A DNA stretch of 51,130 nt. It comes from Planctomycetota bacterium (GTDB lineage Bacteria; Planctomycetota; Planctomycetia; Gemmatales; Gemmataceae). Made by a program: the position numbers and the translations under genes. Positions 51,092-51,130 of this stretch are shown here, in pieces; position 1 is the stretch's first letter, and every line of letters begins with the position of its first letter. The notes below the pieces were generated by a model that saw only the letters and a program-made list of their open reading frames with translations, was not told the DNA's origin and did not search any database. The stretch spans positions 1 to 51,130 of the forward strand of contig JACPPF010000155.1 of NCBI GenBank assembly GCA_016191165.1, read 5' to 3'.

Positions 51092-51130
51092 ATGCCAGGT
51101 CCACTGCCGACTCCTTGTACCTTCCCCGAC
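51092..51130 (+). CDS. Start of an unidentified gene (partial)
   Basis: ATG 51092 begins 13 codons (MPGPLPTPCTFPD) that run off the window. A purine-rich ribosome site (AAGGAAAGGAAG) precedes it. The family cannot be named from so short a piece; the region 50995-51060 resembles the edge of a mobile element, so a transposase is one possibility. Confidence 0.45.
   Translation, partial: MPGPLPTPCTFPD

Noticed and set aside
1-51130. CRISPR arrays and rRNA genes
   Set aside because: No regularly spaced direct repeats with unique spacers and no rRNA-like segments were seen on either strand.

Overview
The window looks like a high-GC planctomycete chromosome, most likely a Gemmataceae relative. The grounds are a secreted PPC-domain protein followed by a cytochrome c/WD40 fusion, a Pro/Gly-rich DUF1570-like secreted protein, a 2,063-residue alpha-2-macroglobulin, and methanopterin-pathway genes in a bacterium. 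The genus is inferred from gene content only.

Region 1 (1-8393) is part of an integrative element next to tRNA-Leu(CAG). It carries the tail of one ISKra4-like insertion sequence abutting a complete second one, a Toprim/zinc-finger primase-like protein, a replication-relaxation protein ending in a 25-bp perfect inverted repeat, a VirD4-type coupling ATPase, a small unknown protein and a tyrosine integrase. The far end lies outside the window.

Region 2 (8792-14527, minus strand) is a compact NiFe-hydrogenase maturation operon, hypFCDEAB, with no hydrogenase structural gene in view. Region 3 (14842-23471) holds a secreted DUF1570-like protein with a degenerate zinc motif, a double-ACT protein, an asparagine synthase and a three-gene permease/ATPase/membrane-fusion exporter. 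Region 4 (24059-36415) holds secreted PPC and cytochrome/WD40 proteins, a coiled-coil protein with a PD-(D/E)XK-like C-terminus, a DUF1579 protein, an Mrp ATPase with a DUF971 protein, and a TPR / B12-domain / MeaB-type GTPase operon.

Region 5 (36431-41280) is the most notable: a RelE/Phd-type toxin-antitoxin pair followed by a diversity-generating retroelement (DGR). It has a 115-bp template repeat, an avd accessory gene translationally coupled to a DGR-type reverse transcriptase, and a convergent target gene. The target fuses a Ser/Thr kinase to a formylglycine-enzyme/C-type-lectin-fold domain that ends in the variable repeat. Template and variable repeat differ at 12 positions, every one an adenine in the template. 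This is direct sequence evidence of adenine-directed mutagenesis, and the diversified protein is a predicted signalling kinase.

Region 6 (41440-51130) has pabB, DUF447 and beta-RFAP synthase, which together read as the early methanopterin route, then the alpha-2-macroglobulin and the start of one more gene. Across the window, small palindromic repeats sit between genes and also inside reading frames: a 29-nt hairpin family with a conserved loop and compensating stem changes, and a 41-bp palindrome inserted in frame in both meaB and pabB.
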